This document shows, piece after piece, positions 1-7,720 of a stretch of 33,851 nucleotides of DNA; position 1 is the stretch's first letter, and each line of letters opens with the position of its first letter. The stretch spans positions 1 through 33,851 of the forward strand of contig JACPYA010000010.1 of NCBI GenBank assembly GCA_016196295.1. Direction: 5' to 3'. The position numbers and the translations under genes are program-made. The notes beneath the pieces are model-generated. The model searched no databases and was not told the DNA's origin. It was given only the letters and a program-made list of their open reading frames with translations. This DNA comes from Candidatus Peregrinibacteria bacterium. Its GTDB lineage: Bacteria; Patescibacteriota; Gracilibacteria; Peribacterales; Peribacteraceae.

Positions 1-1249
1 CATGATAGGTGATGAGCGAGACGTAGAGGGCACGGGTTGGGCCGAGGGTCTGCTCGAACACGAAAAACAAGGCCGCAGCGAGCGCCATGCTGAACAGATT
101 GGTGAGGGTCGCCATGTAGATTTTGGAGTACAACCGGAGGATGGGCGTGATCGACACGTGGAGGCCACGGAGAATGTGCAACGCGACGATGACGAGGAAC
201 GGATACGCTGCGACGCCGAATTCTCTGCCGTACACGATCGGCAAGAATGTCGGCACCAAGACCATCGCGGCGACACTGATGGCGCCGTGAATAAGGATCG
301 TATGCTTCGTGAGACGCAGGAAGTTTTTCCGGAGAGCGGCCCCGCTGCCGCTCAATGCAGAAAGGACCGTGGACGCCATGCGACTGATGCCGTTGAGCCC
401 GACCGACGAAGGGAGATCGGCCAGTTTGAACGCGAGGCGGATGAGACCGACGACGCCAGTTGTGGCTTGCATGCTGAGGATGAAGAGAAAAATATTCGGG
501 TAGAGGTTTCCCAAGCTCTTATCGACCGCGATCCAGATGCCATCGCGCACGTACTTCCAGAGTTTTTTGAAAGACATCGGGCGAAGCATCTGCGCCAGAC
601 GGGGGAAATCGTGACGAGCACGGAAGCTCGGGAATAACAGCAGCGTGAGCACGCAGAATGTTCCCGCGGCGATCACGGAGCTCCAAAGTACGCCGGCCAC
701 GCCGTACCCGAGGATCAAGAGAATGGTCGCGGCCGCAAGCTGCACGACGGTCTTGGCGTTCTCCAAGATGGCGAGCCGGCGGATCTCCCGCACGGTTTGC
801 AGTGCGACCGTATAAAAACTGAAGACGAACTCGAACATGGAGGACAGAAACACGAGCCCCGCGAGCCGGCCAATCAATGGATCGCCATAGAGACGCTGCG
901 TGATCCAGGGCGAAATCACGATCATGATTCCCATGAGGGCCGCCGTGCCGATCGAGAGAAGGATGTAGTAGTGCGAGATCTCCCGCATGGCGGTCTTATC
1001 GCGCCGTCCCCACGCTTCCGCCAGGAATGTCGTGAGCGTCATCTGCTGGCCGAGGTTCGTCAGAAGCCCGAAGACACCGGTGAAGGCGAGGATCACGGCA
1101 TACGTGCCGTATCCGCCGATACCGAGGAAGCGCGCGTAGAGGATCGACGACAGAAAGTTGCACCCGATCGTTACCATCCGCCCCACCTGCATAGTGGCGA
1201 CGTCCCGGACGAAGCGACTCTTGAGCAGAGGATCGAGAAGATGATGCAT
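1..1249 (-). CDS. Oligosaccharide flippase (Wzx/MATE-like polysaccharide biosynthesis protein), 3' end outside window
   Basis: Reading the minus strand from the ATG at 1249 gives 416 codons with no stop, running off the left edge. The product is strongly hydrophobic with repeated membrane helices and starts MHHLLDPLLKSRFVRD, then a helix-rich stretch with YARFLGIGGYGTYAV. This N-terminal pattern (amphipathic start, then the 'Y-R-LG--GYG-YA' signature) is typical of the MOP/Wzx flippase family, which moves undecaprenyl- or polyprenyl-linked oligosaccharides across the cytoplasmic membrane. The family is usually 420-500 residues, so only a short C-terminal part is missing. It starts 3 nt after the stop of the cupin gene, so it is probably co-transcribed and translationally coupled with the cupin and methyltransferase genes. 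The substrate cannot be told from sequence. Confidence 0.85.
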   Translation of the reverse strand, partial: MHHLLDPLLKSRFVRDVATMQVGRMVTIGCNFLSSILYARFLGIGGYGTYAVILAFTGVFGLLTNLGQQMTLTTFLAEAWGRRDKTAMREISHYYILLSIGTAALMGIMIVISPWITQRLYGDPLIGRLAGLVFLSSMFEFVFSFYTVALQTVREIRRLAILENAKTVVQLAAATILLILGYGVAGVLWSSVIAAGTFCVLTLLLFPSFRARHDFPRLAQMLRPMSFKKLWKYVRDGIWIAVDKSLGNLYPNIFLFILSMQATTGVVGLIRLAFKLADLPSSVGLNGISRMASTVLSALSGSGAALRKNFLRLTKHTILIHGAISVAAMVLVPTFLPIVYGREFGVAAYPFLVIVALHILRGLHVSITPILRLYSKIYMATLTNLFSMALAAALFFVFEQTLGPTRALYVSLITYH

Positions 1250-1252
1250 CTT

Positions 1253-1633
1253 CTAGAAGAGGGAGGGGACGCGTACGGTGTCACTCTCGTAACCGGTTCC
1301 TTCGCGCGAGAGCGTGTTGCAGTCGAGACAGACGGTGTCCTCGATCGCATGAAACCCATGGAGGAGCCCTGCGGGGATGATCGCCATGTCGCCTTTATTG
1401 AGAATCACACTCTCGACGCTGCCGTCGTTCGGGTCTTTGGTCCGCAGTTCCGTCTTGCCCTCTACGATGTAGGTGAACTGTTTCGACTGATGGTGATAGT
1501 GGTTGCCGCGGATGGACCCCTTCTTGCACGTGATGAGCCCCGTGTGACCCACGGTCTCCTCCACGAGATCGTAAATCTCCCCGCGCTCGTCGGTGAATTT
1601 CGGCCGCATGCGCACGACCTCGATGTGACTCAT
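1253..1633 (-). CDS. Cupin-fold protein, sugar isomerase/epimerase-like (WxcM/FdtA-type)
   Basis: The 126-residue single-domain protein has both cupin motifs. Motif 1 is GSIRGNHYHHQSK (residues 39-51, metal-type His45/His47/His48, Glu58) and motif 2 is GDMAIIPAGLLHGFHA (81-96, Pro87, His92). Small cupins of this type in polysaccharide loci include nucleotide-sugar keto-isomerases and epimerases, as well as uncharacterised metal-binding proteins. The start ATG overlaps the stop of the upstream methyltransferase as ATGA, and the flippase begins 3 nt after its stop, so the three form one tight operon. I infer modification of a keto-deoxysugar, because the partner methyltransferase is of the sugar C-methyltransferase type. 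The exact reaction is unknown. Confidence 0.75.
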   Translation of the reverse strand: MSHIEVVRMRPKFTDERGEIYDLVEETVGHTGLITCKKGSIRGNHYHHQSKQFTYIVEGKTELRTKDPNDGSVESVILNKGDMAIIPAGLLHGFHAIEDTVCLDCNTLSREGTGYESDTVRVPSLF

Positions 1634-2940
1634 ACGATCTGGGGGGAGGGAATCGGGATGATGAACTTGCCGCCGCGTTTCTGGAACTCGGCGAGGTTGC
1701 GCATGATTTCCGGCGCGAAGTTCCAGGCCAGGATGAAGCCGTAGTCCGGCTGCGTTGCCAAGAGCTTTTCATCGCCGAGGATCGGCAGGTGCGTACCGGG
1801 CGTGTAGAGCCCGCGTTTGAGCGTGGATTTCTCCGTCACGAATGCAAAGAGGCTCTTATTGATGCTGCAGAAGTTGAGGAGCGTGTTGCCTTTGGCGGGT
1901 GCGCCGATGCCCACGATCGTCTTTCCTTGGTCTTTCAGCTTCACCAGGAGCTCCGTGAGTGCGATGCGGTGGGCGGAAACCTTCTCGGCATATTTCTTGA
2001 GGACCGAGAGGTCAAAGGCGCCTGCTTTCTCTTCTTCGGCGATCATCTCGCGCACAATCGGCTTCACGTCTCGCGCTCCCTTTCGCGCAACGAACACGCG
2101 GATGCTGCCGCCGTGGGACGGTGTGCGCTTGACATCGAATATTTCCATGCCGAAACGTGCGAAGAATCCCGTGTAGGGGCGGACGCACGGATACGAGAGA
2201 TGTTGATGGTAGACGGTGTCGTATTCCATCTTCTGCAGCACATCGAGGAAGTAGTGCGCTTCGATGACGAACATGCCGTGTTCGTCCATCAGGAGATCGA
2301 TCGCCTGCATGAACGCGTCGAGGTCGTCGATGTGCGAGAACACATTGGTCGCCGTGATGACGGCCGCTCGTCCGTGTTCTTTCGTGATGTTCTCTGCTGT
2401 CGTGCGATCGAAGAATGTCGGGATCGTCTTGATGCCGTTCTTGTTCGCGATCGCGGCAATGGTCGGCGCGGGGTCTACGCCGACGATGCGCATGCCCTTT
2501 GCGGCAAATCCGGAAAGGAGGAGACCGACGTTCGAACCGATATCGACCGCCAGAGAATCCGCGGGGATGGCATACGCGTCCACGATCTCCGCGGCCATCG
2601 CGAAGAAGTGCTTGCGGAACGTCTCCGTAATCGAGGACTCATAGACATAGTCCTCTCCATAGAGGTACTCCGGGCTCACGACGTAGGTCAGCTGTGAAAA
2701 CCCGCAGTCCGCGCAGTGGGCCACGACCAGCGGGAAGAAATGTTCTTGTTTCAGGAGATTTTCCTCTTTCACAAATCCGTCACTGTGCGGCTGCATGCCG
2801 AGATCCAAGTACGGCGTCAGGGTCTGGCCATGACACATGCGGCAGTCGCTCCGAAACGTGCCAAGCGGGAAGATGCGGGACGGCAGTGCCAAGGATTCTA
2901 GATCTGTCTGCGGAAAGTGTCTAATCACTGGTGTGAACAA
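1630..2940 (-). CDS. SAM-dependent methyltransferase, three-domain sugar C-methyltransferase type
   Basis: About 436 residues in three parts. An N-terminal zinc-binding module has Cys33/Cys36 and Cys76/Cys79. A Rossmann methyltransferase core follows, with motif I VDIGSNVGLLLSGF (132-145) and the acidic end of the next strand in VGVDPAP. A C-terminal domain carries the EAHY...YDTVYHQHLSY region (227-250). This layout is that of TylC3/NovU-like enzymes that C-methylate NDP-keto-deoxysugars and of related uncharacterised enzymes in capsule and LPS clusters. The start is uncertain: the longest frame begins at a TTG (2940), a GTG lies at 2928, and the only SD-like GGAGGA is about 25 nt upstream, too far for either. 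It heads the methyltransferase-cupin-flippase operon. Confidence 0.8.
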   Translation of the reverse strand: MFTPVIRHFPQTDLESLALPSRIFPLGTFRSDCRMCHGQTLTPYLDLGMQPHSDGFVKEENLLKQEHFFPLVVAHCADCGFSQLTYVVSPEYLYGEDYVYESSITETFRKHFFAMAAEIVDAYAIPADSLAVDIGSNVGLLLSGFAAKGMRIVGVDPAPTIAAIANKNGIKTIPTFFDRTTAENITKEHGRAAVITATNVFSHIDDLDAFMQAIDLLMDEHGMFVIEAHYFLDVLQKMEYDTVYHQHLSYPCVRPYTGFFARFGMEIFDVKRTPSHGGSIRVFVARKGARDVKPIVREMIAEEEKAGAFDLSVLKKYAEKVSAHRIALTELLVKLKDQGKTIVGIGAPAKGNTLLNFCSINKSLFAFVTEKSTLKRGLYTPGTHLPILGDEKLLATQPDYGFILAWNFAPEIMRNLAEFQKRGGKFIIPIPSPQIV

Positions 2941-2980
2941 ATCATCGCTCGAAAGCTGTGATATTTCCTCCCGATCACTC

Positions 2981-3017
2981 GTCCGGCGTAGCCCCGCGCA
3001 TGCGGGGCGAAGTCGGA
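2981..3017. repeat. REP-like hairpin element, copy 1 (CGTAG-stem-CGAAG type)
   Basis: The stem GCCCCGC/GCGGGGC with loop GCAT (2991-3008) is flanked by GTCCGGCGTA on the left and GAAGTCGGA on the right. A second copy at 33788-33824 has the same flanks and loop but a compensating C-G to T-A change in the stem. The rest of the 290-nt gap up to 3230 holds more GC-rich inverted sequence, for example GCGACA-AG-TGTCGC at 3138-3151 inside AGCGGCG (3100-3106) / CGCCGCT (3154-3160). I see no gene in the gap. Confidence 0.7.
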
Positions 3018-3217
3018 TTGGCCTCTCCGGCGAATTTTGCGCTCTTTACGGCTCCGCGAGGAACAGACACAAGCGTGTTTCACCCTTCATAAGCATTGTA
3101 GCGGCGAAGCGATCCGGCTTCGTCCGCGGTCTTCGCCGCGACAAGTGTCGCTACGCCGCTATTACGAGAATAGGGCATACTTTGTGCTGCGTGACGTCGC
3201 GAAGCCCGTACTTCTGC

Positions 3218-3223
3218 TACTCT
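3218..3223 (+). promoter_or_regulatory. -10-like box of the SDR gene
   Basis: TACTCT lies 7 nt before the ATG at 3231 and no Shine-Dalgarno sequence is present. The transcript would start at or next to the start codon (leaderless). No convincing -35 box is seen. Confidence 0.45.
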
Positions 3224-3230
3224 TTCACGT

Positions 3231-3935
3231 ATGTCCAAAAGGTCTGTCGCCATCGTCACGGGAGGGAGCCAAGGGCTCGGGAGAGCGCTTGCGCTGGAGC
3301 TCCACAAACGTGGAATGACGGTTATCACGTGTTCGTCCGGGAAAGCGGATCTCCCCGCTGGAATCGAAGCGCACACCGTGGATGTGCGGGATGGTGCGGC
3401 AGTGAAAGCCTTCGTAAAAGATGTCCTGAAGCGGCATACGAAGGTAGGTGTCCTCGTGAACAATGCCGCGTGGGGAGGATCCTTGAAGCTGATCGAAGAC
3501 GTGACGGACGAGGAATATAAGAAGATGGTGGAGACCAATCTCGATGGGGTGTTTTATTGTTGCCGAGCAATTCTCCCCGTGCTCAGAAAGCAGAAGAGCG
3601 GGATGATCCTCAACGTGTCCTCGCGCGCTGGCATGCGTGCGCATCCGAACATTGGTCTCTACTCCGCGACCAAGTTTGCCGTGCGTGGGCTCACCCAGGC
3701 GATCGCGAAGGAACTCGCTGATCTTCCGAAGGTCTCGTGCATCAGCATCTGTCCGGGGGGGATTCACACGTCGATGCGTACAGAACTTTTTGGCGAAGAG
3801 GACAGTGCGCGGCAGCAGTCACCGGAGACGGTTGCAAAGATCATGGCCGACATCATCGACGGAAAAATCGGCGTGCCCAGCGGTGCAGATGTCTCGGTCG
3901 TGGCGGGAAATGTCCAAGTGGACGAGATGGCTTAG
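3231..3935 (+). CDS. Short-chain dehydrogenase/reductase (SDR), NAD(P)-dependent
   Basis: The 234-residue classical SDR has cofactor motif TGGSQGLG (10-17), NNAA (77-80), the catalytic Ser in NVSS (about 130), and YSATK giving Tyr144 and Lys148. The SICPGGIHTSM segment after the active site is typical of 3-oxoacyl-ACP-reductase-like and related SDRs. Length and motif spacing are normal, so it should be active. The substrate is not evident. It could act on a keto sugar, a lipid intermediate or another carbonyl. It stands alone, divergent from the methyltransferase operon and separated from the next gene by 76 nt. Confidence 0.85.
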   Translation: MSKRSVAIVTGGSQGLGRALALELHKRGMTVITCSSGKADLPAGIEAHTVDVRDGAAVKAFVKDVLKRHTKVGVLVNNAAWGGSLKLIEDVTDEEYKKMVETNLDGVFYCCRAILPVLRKQKSGMILNVSSRAGMRAHPNIGLYSATKFAVRGLTQAIAKELADLPKVSCISICPGGIHTSMRTELFGEEDSARQQSPETVAKIMADIIDGKIGVPSGADVSVVAGNVQVDEMA

Positions 3936-3974
3936 GACATGTGACGGGGTCATTAGAAATCATTGAGAAGAAGA

Positions 3975-4003
3975 TGGACTTTATAGGAAAAATAATCTAT
4001 AAT
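3975..4003 (+). promoter_or_regulatory. Promoter of the AT-rich SAM-motif gene
   Basis: TGGACT (3975-3980), a 17-nt spacer and a perfect TATAAT (3998-4003), in an AT-rich stretch. The ATG at 4012 is 8 nt beyond the -10 box and no SD is present, so the mRNA is probably leaderless. Confidence 0.65.
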
Positions 4004-4011
4004 ATACATAT

Positions 4012-5526
4012 ATGGTCAAACGTATCGACGTTCATGAATTGAAGGAAGATCTCTCTTCGAAGACTGGTATAGTGGATTTGAAGTTACAGGACATTCGATC
4101 GCTGATTGCCGCCGCGGAAGCTATTCCTGAAAACAGCAGTTTCACGGCTGGAAAGGTAAACGAAGTTTTTTTTAGGAGTGGTTCAAGCGGAATTTCGGAG
4201 GAAGAACGACAAAAAATTGCGGATGTCATGAACTTGAGACTCAATGAAATCCGAGAATCCGTCGTTGAAGCAGGAATTCACCCCAGATTGCTGCAAGAGA
4301 TGGCAAGAACTTCCTTGGACCATAATGGGTTGATTACCAATTACCGAGGTGCGGTCACTGACGTAACGAGAAACATTCAATCGTATCTCGACCCGACTCG
4401 TCCCGTGCCACTGCGTGTTCTTCTCGAAAAGAACTTAAGACAGAAACTTTTGGAAGTTCCTTCCTACAGCGATTATTGCAGGGATGATATCGCCAATGAA
4501 GCGCGACAAATTGAAAGAATGCACAAAGATAAAATCTCTGAACCCGATATCGAATCAGCTGTAAGCTTTCTTCTGGAAAAAGTGGATCCAATTCTCATCT
4601 CGGAGCTCAATGAAATAGTTTCCAATCTCCATCAACTCGCATCAGAGGATGCGTTGGACAAGGGAAAACTGCTTTCAGAGCTGACCAGACTTTATAAAAC
4701 ATTGTATGGAGAAGAATATATGGGACGACCCATTGAGACATATATGCGTGGACAGACTTCAACGAAAAATATAGAACGCATCCAAACATTGAATGAGGAA
4801 TTTTGCGGAGAGACGCCGCAAGAGTATGACGGTCTCATCGCTGATGCAACATTCACGACTCATAGCCAGACGGGTTTTAGTGAAGCTGCCCAATTTTGGC
4901 ATGATTATGGCAAAGACAGTAAAACATATAAATTCATGCATCCATTGGTTGAAGGCAAAACATTCATCGATTTGGGATGCAGCCACTCTGATCAACCGCG
5001 CTTGGCATCCAAGGCATTAGGTGCGTCCCGCTATATCGGCGTAGACAGATACCGGCATGATGAAGATGGTCCGCCGACTTCCATGTGTCTTGAGGAAATG
5101 GTCTGTGATTGCAAAGCGAAAAATTATTTTCTTCGCAATAATATTGGGCGAACAAATCTTGAAGAAGAACGGGGTTCCGACTCCATTTGGATAGAGGACG
5201 ATATGCTCGGCTTTATCTCAAAAATAGAGAAACAAGGTGGGTATACTATCTACATCAGTGGCGTTGAACGTGAGGACGATATGCAACAGAACAAAAAATA
5301 TTATGCGAGGATTGCGGAGGAATATCTTGCGGCGCTCTGGAAAGAAGTCGCAAGAATCACAGCGAAGGGTGACACGGTCATCGTCGGGAACGCGTATTCG
5401 ATGAATGAAGAGGTGCTGGAAAAATACGGCTTCAAGGCTCTTTTCCCAAAAAAACATTCTTATTCTGATCATAGCGACCCGCTGTCTTCCATCTCTGGGA
5501 GCTATCAAATCTATCAAAAAGAGTGA
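4012..5526 (+). CDS. Uncharacterised protein with C-terminal methyltransferase-like Rossmann domain
   Basis: 504 residues. The first 270 are helical and charged (runs such as DVMNLRLNEIRESVVEAG) and match no family I recognise. From about residue 285 there is a SAM-methyltransferase-like fold: motif I FIDLGCSH (318-325), strand 2 ending YIGVDRY (341-347) and a later strand YTIYISGVE (411-419). The NPP/DPP motif of N6-methyltransferases is absent, so a small-molecule or other substrate is more likely. The gene is clearly more AT-rich, with different codon use from its neighbours (AAA, AAT, ATA common), and has its own strong TATAAT promoter. This is consistent with acquisition by transfer. Its 3' end overlaps the convergent GT4 gene by 13 bp. 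Function is unknown, and methyltransferase activity is inferred only from the motif. Confidence 0.7.
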   Translation: MVKRIDVHELKEDLSSKTGIVDLKLQDIRSLIAAAEAIPENSSFTAGKVNEVFFRSGSSGISEEERQKIADVMNLRLNEIRESVVEAGIHPRLLQEMARTSLDHNGLITNYRGAVTDVTRNIQSYLDPTRPVPLRVLLEKNLRQKLLEVPSYSDYCRDDIANEARQIERMHKDKISEPDIESAVSFLLEKVDPILISELNEIVSNLHQLASEDALDKGKLLSELTRLYKTLYGEEYMGRPIETYMRGQTSTKNIERIQTLNEEFCGETPQEYDGLIADATFTTHSQTGFSEAAQFWHDYGKDSKTYKFMHPLVEGKTFIDLGCSHSDQPRLASKALGASRYIGVDRYRHDEDGPPTSMCLEEMVCDCKAKNYFLRNNIGRTNLEEERGSDSIWIEDDMLGFISKIEKQGGYTIYISGVEREDDMQQNKKYYARIAEEYLAALWKEVARITAKGDTVIVGNAYSMNEEVLEKYGFKALFPKKHSYSDHSDPLSSISGSYQIYQKE

Positions 5527-6671
5527 GACCATCCGTTGGGAGTGCTAAGCATCTCTCCGTACGCCTGCTCAAACGCCGTCGTCTGCTGTTCGACGTTGTG
5601 CTTCTTCACCCATGCTCTGCATCCTTCGGCCGTGATGCGGTGCTCCTCAAAAATCCACTTCATCCGCTGCGCAACCGCCTCGGGATCATCCGGATCGACC
5701 GCATAGCCAGACACCCCATCATCGATTGCTTCCTTACATCCCGAACCATTTGGGCCGATCACCGGAACGCCACGAATACCGGCTTCCAGGAAGACCATCC
5801 CAAATCCTTCGAAGTGGATGCCTGCAGGCTTGCTGAGCATCACGAAGAGATCTGCTTCTGAGAGTGCCTGTTCGACTCGCTCGCGCGGAACGTGTCCATG
5901 GAGTGTCACATTCTTTTGGAGATCATGTTTTTCGATCGTCTCAAGGATGAGCTTTCCATACCGTGTATCCGGTTCAAAGCTGCCGATGACGTCCAAGTGA
6001 AATGGCACAGTGGAGCTTCGTTTAAATGCTCCGCACGCATCGATCAGCTCTTTTACTCCCTTGCGCGCCTTCACACCGCCGAGGAAGAGAATTCGTTTTA
6101 CGGAAGAAGGTGATTTTGAGGGGAGAGGAACGTCTTCGACGCCGAGGCGGAAGAGCGTCGTGTGGCTTTCGACGTGATCGCGAAGTGCTGGGCTGCATTT
6201 TTCCTCGATGGCTTTGAGCATCTGCGTGCGCGTGTACTCGCTGCAGGAGAGGAAACGGGTGACTTGCGCGTAGACGCGCTGCATCAACCACCGTGTCCGC
6301 GTTTGGTGGAGCGGGAGCACAGTATAGGTGCCAAGGAGGATCAAGAGAGTCGGAGGGATCCGCATGAATGGCCGAAGCAGCGGCAACGCGAGTGCATAGG
6401 GTTCCACTGCGATGTGGATGACATCGGGTTTGAACGCGCGGATTGCCTTTGCGATCAAGCGGGCTGCACGCAGCCACGCGAGGGGAGAGTCCATCATGGT
6501 GTTTGGGTGCGGCAAGCCTTCGATTGCGGGGCAGAGATTCTCTTGGCTTTTTTCCTGAAGGACCGCGCTCACGTCGTGTCCTTTCGCTTTCAGTCCCATC
6601 ACCGTGTTTCTCGCGATCGTGCCCCAGCCATGCTCCGGAGCGAGGACAGAAGAAATAACGAGAATTCTCAT
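5514..6671 (-). CDS. Glycosyltransferase family 4 (GT-B fold)
   Basis: The 385-residue protein starts at ATG 6671 (MRILVISSVLAPEHGWGT), which overlaps the stop of the upstream epimerase as ATGA. The N-terminal donor/acceptor half has the glycine-containing loop EHGWGTIARN. The C-terminal half has RILFLGGVKARKGVKELI and the GT4 E-x7-E motif (Glu288...Glu296 in EGFGMVFLE), followed by GVPVIGPNGSG. These features define retaining GT4 enzymes that use NDP- or lipid-linked sugars on the cytoplasmic face of the membrane. Its donor is unknown. The upstream epimerase may supply it. An upstream in-frame extension to 6695 is less likely because it would run further into the epimerase gene. Confidence 0.88.
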   Translation of the reverse strand: MRILVISSVLAPEHGWGTIARNTVMGLKAKGHDVSAVLQEKSQENLCPAIEGLPHPNTMMDSPLAWLRAARLIAKAIRAFKPDVIHIAVEPYALALPLLRPFMRIPPTLLILLGTYTVLPLHQTRTRWLMQRVYAQVTRFLSCSEYTRTQMLKAIEEKCSPALRDHVESHTTLFRLGVEDVPLPSKSPSSVKRILFLGGVKARKGVKELIDACGAFKRSSTVPFHLDVIGSFEPDTRYGKLILETIEKHDLQKNVTLHGHVPRERVEQALSEADLFVMLSKPAGIHFEGFGMVFLEAGIRGVPVIGPNGSGCKEAIDDGVSGYAVDPDDPEAVAQRMKWIFEEHRITAEGCRAWVKKHNVEQQTTAFEQAYGEMLSTPNGWSHSF

Positions 6672-7636
6672 GATGCTTTCTGGAATTTTTTCCACTCCTC
6701 CTCACATGTCCGCTTGATTCCTTCTTTCAAGTCTACCGAGGGGTTGTACCCCAGCGCGCGCATCTTGCCGATGTCCGGACAGCGGCGCGGCGTGCTTCCT
6801 TCCACTCTCTTTCCCGGGACGATTGCGATCGAGAGGCCCATGATCTTTGCCATCAGGAGCGCGACATCGCGGATGGAGACTTCTTCCTCGGTGCCGATGT
6901 GATAGAGCTCTCCGCTCTTTCCTTTCTCCGCAACGAGGACGATGCCTGTGACCGCATCATCGATGAAACAGAACGAGCGCGTCTCCGTTCCATCGCCTTG
7001 GATCTCAAAGGGAAGGACGCCGGTCTTCTTTTGTGCGCGCAGTGGCGCCAATCGTTCGAAGAACTGCGGCACGACGTGCTCGTGGCCCATGTCCGGACCG
7101 TAGATGTTGTGCGGACGAAACACGACCGCTTCGACGCCGCGCTTCGCGAGGTAATGGAGGGCGAGCAGTTCCCCGATGATCTTTCCGCCGCTGTAGGAGA
7201 AGCGCGGGTTTTTCACGTCGGGCACGATGATGCGCTCATCCTCCTTCGTCGGGACGTGGGTCGGTTCTTGGTAGACCTCGGAAGAGGACGCGAGGATATA
7301 GCGGCGGCATCCGTGTTTGAGCGCGGCATCCATCGTATGCATCGTGCCTTTCACGGCGACTTCCAATACGCGATCGGGTTGCTTATAGAAATTCTCCGTG
7401 CCGTTTACCGCAGCGAGGTGATAGACGAGTTCGATTCCTTTTGTGGCGGCATCTACCTGCGCGAAGTCTCGCACATCTCCTTGGATGGTCTCGATCTCTT
7501 TCGCGATGCTTTTGAGGCGCTCCGGCACGCCGCGCGAGTAATCATCCAGCACGCGCACATGATGGCCGTCTTTTAACAGGCGTTTCACGAGCGCCGTGCC
7601 GATGAACCCGGCCCCTCCGGTCACGAGGATCTTCAT
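6668..7636 (-). CDS. NAD-dependent nucleotide-sugar epimerase/dehydratase (extended SDR)
   Basis: The 322-residue extended SDR has GGAGFIG (7-13), the SSSEVY segment (about 117-122), and YSGGK giving Tyr148/Lys152. The downstream segment VFRPHNIYGPDMGHEHVVPQF is the substrate-domain signature of GalE/WbpP/RmlB-like proteins. C4-epimerisation of a UDP-sugar is most likely, but the family also includes dehydratases and decarboxylases. It begins ATGAAGATCCTC with no SD, in a gap that contains an AT-rich TATAAA on the minus strand. It is translationally coupled to the GT4 gene by a 4-nt overlap. Confidence 0.85.
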   Translation of the reverse strand: MKILVTGGAGFIGTALVKRLLKDGHHVRVLDDYSRGVPERLKSIAKEIETIQGDVRDFAQVDAATKGIELVYHLAAVNGTENFYKQPDRVLEVAVKGTMHTMDAALKHGCRRYILASSSEVYQEPTHVPTKEDERIIVPDVKNPRFSYSGGKIIGELLALHYLAKRGVEAVVFRPHNIYGPDMGHEHVVPQFFERLAPLRAQKKTGVLPFEIQGDGTETRSFCFIDDAVTGIVLVAEKGKSGELYHIGTEEEVSIRDVALLMAKIMGLSIAIVPGKRVEGSTPRRCPDIGKMRALGYNPSVDLKEGIKRTCEEEWKKFQKAS

Positions 7637-7720
7637 GCGCCTATGATCCAGGAATTGCGTATTTTATACAATAAGATGCCATAACTTGCGTAGCATCGAT
7701 AGCACGCAGGATCACGATTA

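Noticed and set aside
797-2697. Long plus-strand open frames opposite the methyltransferase, cupin and flippase genes
   Set aside because: Their products are rich in Arg, His, Asp and Glu without family motifs, while the minus strand encodes recognisable proteins. They are antisense shadows of GC-rich codons.
2965-2975. GGAGGA as the Shine-Dalgarno site of the 2940 methyltransferase
   Set aside because: It is about 25 nt from the TTG and further from the GTG at 2928, with no in-frame start codon at a normal distance.
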